A DNA stretch of 64,000 nt. Origin: Clostridiaceae bacterium (lineage in GTDB: Bacteria > Bacillota > Clostridia > Saccharofermentanales > DTU023). How positions within the stretch are numbered: position 1 is the first letter of the stretch; each line of letters opens with the position of its first letter. Below the pieces are notes generated by a model, which was not told the DNA's origin, did no database searches, and saw nothing but the letters and a program-made list of their open reading frames with translations. Shown here one piece after another: positions 60,830-64,000 of the stretch. The DNA lies in contig DUVH01000011.1 in assembly GCA_012841145.1 (NCBI GenBank), positions 24,904 to 88,903 on the forward strand, given 5' to 3'. The translations under genes were made by a program, and so were the position numbers.

Positions 60830-60979
60830 CTACAACTCGACGACTTCACGTTCGTTACATATGCTCAACGCAGTTTACATTAATGGAGCTGTAACTCGAC
60901 GACTTTGCTTTCGTTCGCTACACATTGCTCAACGCAGTTATCGTTAATAGAGCTACAATTCAATGACTTCAATCTCGCT
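60830..60979 (-). repeat. degenerate repeat (three copies, spacing 59 and 64 bp) containing and following the metallophosphoesterase 3' end
   Basis: ctacaactcgacgactt (60830), ctgtaactcgacgactt (60889), ctacaattcaatgactt (60953, inside CDS); shared gctcaacgcagtt spacer. Confidence 0.88.
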
Positions 60980-61864
60980 CATTTTCCGGTTTCTATTCTC
61001 GACAAAAGTAATCGTCACGATATCGGGTCGTGCGAAAAATCGCGCGTGAATGTGAACCGTTCCGAGCCCGGAGCTCACGATTTGCGTGAGCTGATCTCCG
61101 ATCCGATAGAATCCTTTCCAGTATCTTATACCCATCGGCGGACGGATCAGCGGTATACCGAAAAAGGTCACCTGACCGTGGTGCGAATGTCCAGAAAGGA
61201 CAATAGCAGGCCCTTGCGCCGGTAATGACTTGGCAAACCAGTCAGTTTCATGTACGAGATAAAGCGAAAAAATTATGTCGTCAGTGAGACCTGCCGATCG
61301 GGCACATTGTTTCTGAATGCACGAGAATGAGCCGCGGTCGAGTGTAGGCTCACCGTGCAGCGCATCGGCGAACGCCCAGACGGGGAGACCGTCTAACTCC
61401 ATGCCCTCGTTTTCAAGTATGGTGAACCCTGCCTCTCGCAACAGTGAAATCGTCCATTCTCGGTAGCGCGGCGCCTCCACATCATGATTACCGAAGATTG
61501 CCCACTTCCCCAAAGGGGCATTGAGTGAAGCCAGTGCACGAAGAATCGCAGAACGAAATTCCGTGTCGCCAAGAGGTGTTCTTTCCTCCACCAAATCCCC
61601 GCCGAAGATGATGGCGTCCGGTTTCTCGCGCATGATGGCGCGCATTCTGTGGCGAAGAAGTGTTTCCGAAGTGGCTGAGCCGACGTGAAGATCGGAAAAA
61701 AACACAATCCTTTTGCCTACGCACGGGATACGTTTGTAGTAAGAAGGAAAACGGATCGCGATCTTGCGACGTTTGACCCAACGCGGTTCGATGAAAAATC
61801 CGTAGAGCAAACAGAACGCCCCGAATCCGAGGATTGAGAAAAGAACGATCAGCGCGATATCCAT
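60953..61864 (-). CDS. membrane-anchored metallophosphoesterase
   Basis: N-terminal TM; RIVFFSDLHVGSATSETLLR...IIFGGDLVEERTPLG...AIFGNHDVEAP...IVLSGHSHHGQ. Confidence 0.88.
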   Translation of the reverse strand: MDIALIVLFSILGFGAFCLLYGFFIEPRWVKRRKIAIRFPSYYKRIPCVGKRIVFFSDLHVGSATSETLLRHRMRAIMREKPDAIIFGGDLVEERTPLGDTEFRSAILRALASLNAPLGKWAIFGNHDVEAPRYREWTISLLREAGFTILENEGMELDGLPVWAFADALHGEPTLDRGSFSCIQKQCARSAGLTDDIIFSLYLVHETDWFAKSLPAQGPAIVLSGHSHHGQVTFFGIPLIRPPMGIRYWKGFYRIGDQLTQIVSSGLGTVHIHARFFARPDIVTITFVENRNRKMSEIEVIEL

Positions 61865-61970
61865 GCATCAAGATTAACACAGGGGAAACGCTTTTTATCG
61901 AAAGTCATGGGGTGAAGTTTGGCTGAGACATCGGACTATAAAAAAATCCTGCACCAAGTCATTTTCGGAG

Positions 61971-62014
61971 AGAAAAGGTCGCCCCACGACACGATCTGTC
62001 GCGAGGCGACCTCC
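61971..62014 (-). terminator. terminator downstream of purine permease
   Basis: minus strand: AGGTCGCCtcgcgacagatcgtgtcgtggGGCGACCTTTTCT. Confidence 0.75.
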
Positions 62015-62098
62015 CCTCAATTATCATCGGCATTGTATAAGCGACCGATGGAGTTGGATTAAGTTACAGTCTCATGCAACCTCGAAACGTGAGACGCC

Positions 62099-63463
62099 TT
62101 ATCCGAGGAAGATCATCTTCAAGATGAAGATGATAGCGAGAACGTACATCAGCGGGCTGATCTTCTTGAACTTGCCGGTGAGCATGTTGATGAGAACGTA
62201 GAAGATGATGCCCCACATGATGCCAGCCGAGATGCTGTAGAAGAACGGCATCGCGATGAGCGTGATGTACGCGGGGATCGCTTCCGTCAAATCATCGAAG
62301 TCAACCTTCAGGATGGCCGACATCATCAGGAATCCGACGTAGATCAAGGCTGCAGCCGTCGCGAATGATGGGATCGCAATGAAGATCGGTGATAAGATGA
62401 TCGCAACTAGGAAGAGGACACCCACTGTCAAAGGCACGAGACCTGTACGTCCGCCTTCCGCGACACCTGCAGAACTTTCAACGAACGTCGTGACGGTCGA
62501 TGTTCCGCAGATGGCACCGACGGTTGTGCCGACGGCGTCAGCGAGCAGAGCGCCTTTAATGCCGGGCAGACGTCCTTCTTCATCGAGCATATTGCTTCTC
62601 GAAGCAACACCGACAAGCGTTCCCAGTGTATCGAAAATGTCGACGAACAGGAAAGAGAACATGATGATGAAGAAGTCGGCGACATTGAAGTTCGCAAACG
62701 CGGCGGAACTGAAGCACTGTCCGAACAGCGATCCGAACCCTGCAAAATCAGGCCAGCTCCAAGAAGGATAGAGCGAAAAGAATCCGGCTTCAGGATTAGG
62801 GACATAAAGCCCTATGGCTTGAGCCAAGATACCAACAACCCAGATGCCTAGCATACCGATTAGTAGAGCGCCTCTCACTTTCTTGTATGCGAGGACTGCG
62901 ATAAAGATGACGCCCAAGAGCGTGAGGATCGCATAGATACCCGCCGTTTTGATTGAATCTTTATAGACAACTTCTGACAGAAGAGTCGCGGGATTGTCTT
63001 GAACGATCTTACCGTTCTGGAGTCCGATGAAGGCGATGAACAGACCGATGGCGGCACCGACGGCATTTTTGAGTGACAGCGGGATCGAGTTGAAAATCGC
63101 TTCGCGCACATTCGTCAACGACAACAAGATGAAGATAATACCTTCAAGGAAGACAGCGAAGAGCGCGAACTGCCATGAGTAACCCATACCCAGAACGACC
63201 GTATAGGCGAAATAGGCATTAATTCCCATGCCTGGTGCGAGCGCGAACGGTAGATTGGAAAAGAACGCCATACAAAAACAGGCGATAGCCGACGAGATAG
63301 CTGTCGCGATCAAAACTCCCCCCACGCTCATTCCTGTTACACCCAAGATTGAGGGGTTGACCGCCAAGATGTACGCCATTGTCATAAATGTCGTCAGGCC
63401 GGCGGCAAGCTCCCCTTTCACGTCTACACCGTGTTCCTTGAGCTTAAACCATTTTTCAAACAT
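62099..63463 (-). CDS. NCS2/AzgA-type purine (hypoxanthine/guanine) permease
   Basis: GELAAGLTTFMTMAYILAVNPSIL...ALAPGMGINAYFAYTVVLGMGYSWQFALFAVFLEGIIF. Confidence 0.92.
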   Translation of the reverse strand: MFEKWFKLKEHGVDVKGELAAGLTTFMTMAYILAVNPSILGVTGMSVGGVLIATAISSAIACFCMAFFSNLPFALAPGMGINAYFAYTVVLGMGYSWQFALFAVFLEGIIFILLSLTNVREAIFNSIPLSLKNAVGAAIGLFIAFIGLQNGKIVQDNPATLLSEVVYKDSIKTAGIYAILTLLGVIFIAVLAYKKVRGALLIGMLGIWVVGILAQAIGLYVPNPEAGFFSLYPSWSWPDFAGFGSLFGQCFSSAAFANFNVADFFIIMFSFLFVDIFDTLGTLVGVASRSNMLDEEGRLPGIKGALLADAVGTTVGAICGTSTVTTFVESSAGVAEGGRTGLVPLTVGVLFLVAIILSPIFIAIPSFATAAALIYVGFLMMSAILKVDFDDLTEAIPAYITLIAMPFFYSISAGIMWGIIFYVLINMLTGKFKKISPLMYVLAIIFILKMIFLG

Positions 63464-63822
63464 ACAACAACCTCCTCTTAATGGTTGGCTTCGACGAACG
63501 TCTCATATAATATCGAAGCTAATGTTAATAAAAACACGATACCATTAATTTGTGAACGATTGTTGAACTTGTACACAAACTTTCACAAAGTTGTAATTTC
63601 TGCATGAGAGAATGCATATATGCTTTCAACAATATACAATCAATTTGTTAAATCTTGACCAAAATCATCTTAAGCGGATCACTGCTAAAGAGTAATCGAG
63701 TTCAGCATAAAATGGCATTTCGCCAACAGCTGGTCTAATAACTTCTATACGTTTCGACAAATTGACTGCCTCCACCGGCGGTTGACACAAACTCTCTCAT
63801 CCGTACCCAACATTTATCGTTA

Positions 63823-64000
63823 GACTTCAAGTATGAGCGACTACGTGTGGAGACAACTTCAAGCAAGAGTGATGACGTATAGGCACGACTTTGAACAAGA
63901 GTGATGACGTTTGGGAACAGCTTTTAGCACGAGCCATTACGTTTGTGAACAAATTCGGACACGAGCGATGACGTGTGAAAACAGCTTCGAGCATGAGCGA
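63823..64000. repeat. degenerate 32-bp-period tandem array, truncated by window end
   Basis: Five consecutive 32-bp units from 63835 beginning gagcgactacgtgtgg..., gagtgatgacgtatagg..., gagtgatgacgtttggg..., gagccattacgtttgtg..., gagcgatgacgtgtgaa... Confidence 0.92.

Noticed and set aside
57921-60979. A single dispersed mobile repeat (REP/MITE) at gene ends
   Set aside because: The repeat sequences at the different loci are not similar to one another; each matches only its own upstream CDS end.
63464-63830. Purine riboswitch upstream of the purine permease
   Set aside because: Looked for conserved three-way-junction core motifs on the minus strand and could not find them; a covariance model search (RF00167) would settle it.
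63823-64000. CRISPR array
   Set aside because: The 32-bp units are contiguous and degenerate along their whole length; there is no alternation of an invariant repeat with unique spacers, and no cas genes are in the window.

Overview
The window looks like chromosomal DNA from a Firmicutes/Clostridia-type anaerobe; this is inferred from gene content and order, with no database search. It is densely coding, mostly on + strand. From left to right it carries: the 3' part of pyruvate:ferredoxin oxidoreductase; DnaD and DnaC/DnaI-like replication genes; acpS; a lipoprotein with acidic repeats followed by a VTC-type polyphosphate polymerase, DUF4956 and CotH-kinase cassette; a BMP-type nucleoside ABC transporter with two nucleoside hydrolases; rpmG-secE-nusG-rplKAJL; gap; an F-type ATP synthase operon with no visible delta gene and a duplicated alpha N-terminus; an OPT transporter; hpf; pcrA; two HD-domain nucleotidases; a dockerin-bearing glucosaminidase next to a membrane-anchored cohesin-like protein; folC; a D,D-carboxypeptidase; rplM-rpsI; tsaE-tsaB-rimI; an HPr-like protein without the active-site His; uvrC; yicC-remA-gmk-rpoZ; glyQS; ppdK; hemZ-like; and a purine permease. 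The main candidates for new biology are (1) the adjacent dockerin/cohesin pair on a cell-wall hydrolase and a transmembrane protein, (2) the delta-less ATP synthase with a 39-aa tandem duplication at the alpha N-terminus, (3) the acidic Ser/Lys-repeat lipoprotein beside VTC/DUF4956/CotH, (4) a Crh-like HPr paralog, and (5) a repeated pattern in which at least four CDS 3' ends, including stop codons, are duplicated about 59-71 bp downstream, alongside several in-frame minisatellites. All family calls come from reading the translations by eye and need HMM or structure confirmation.
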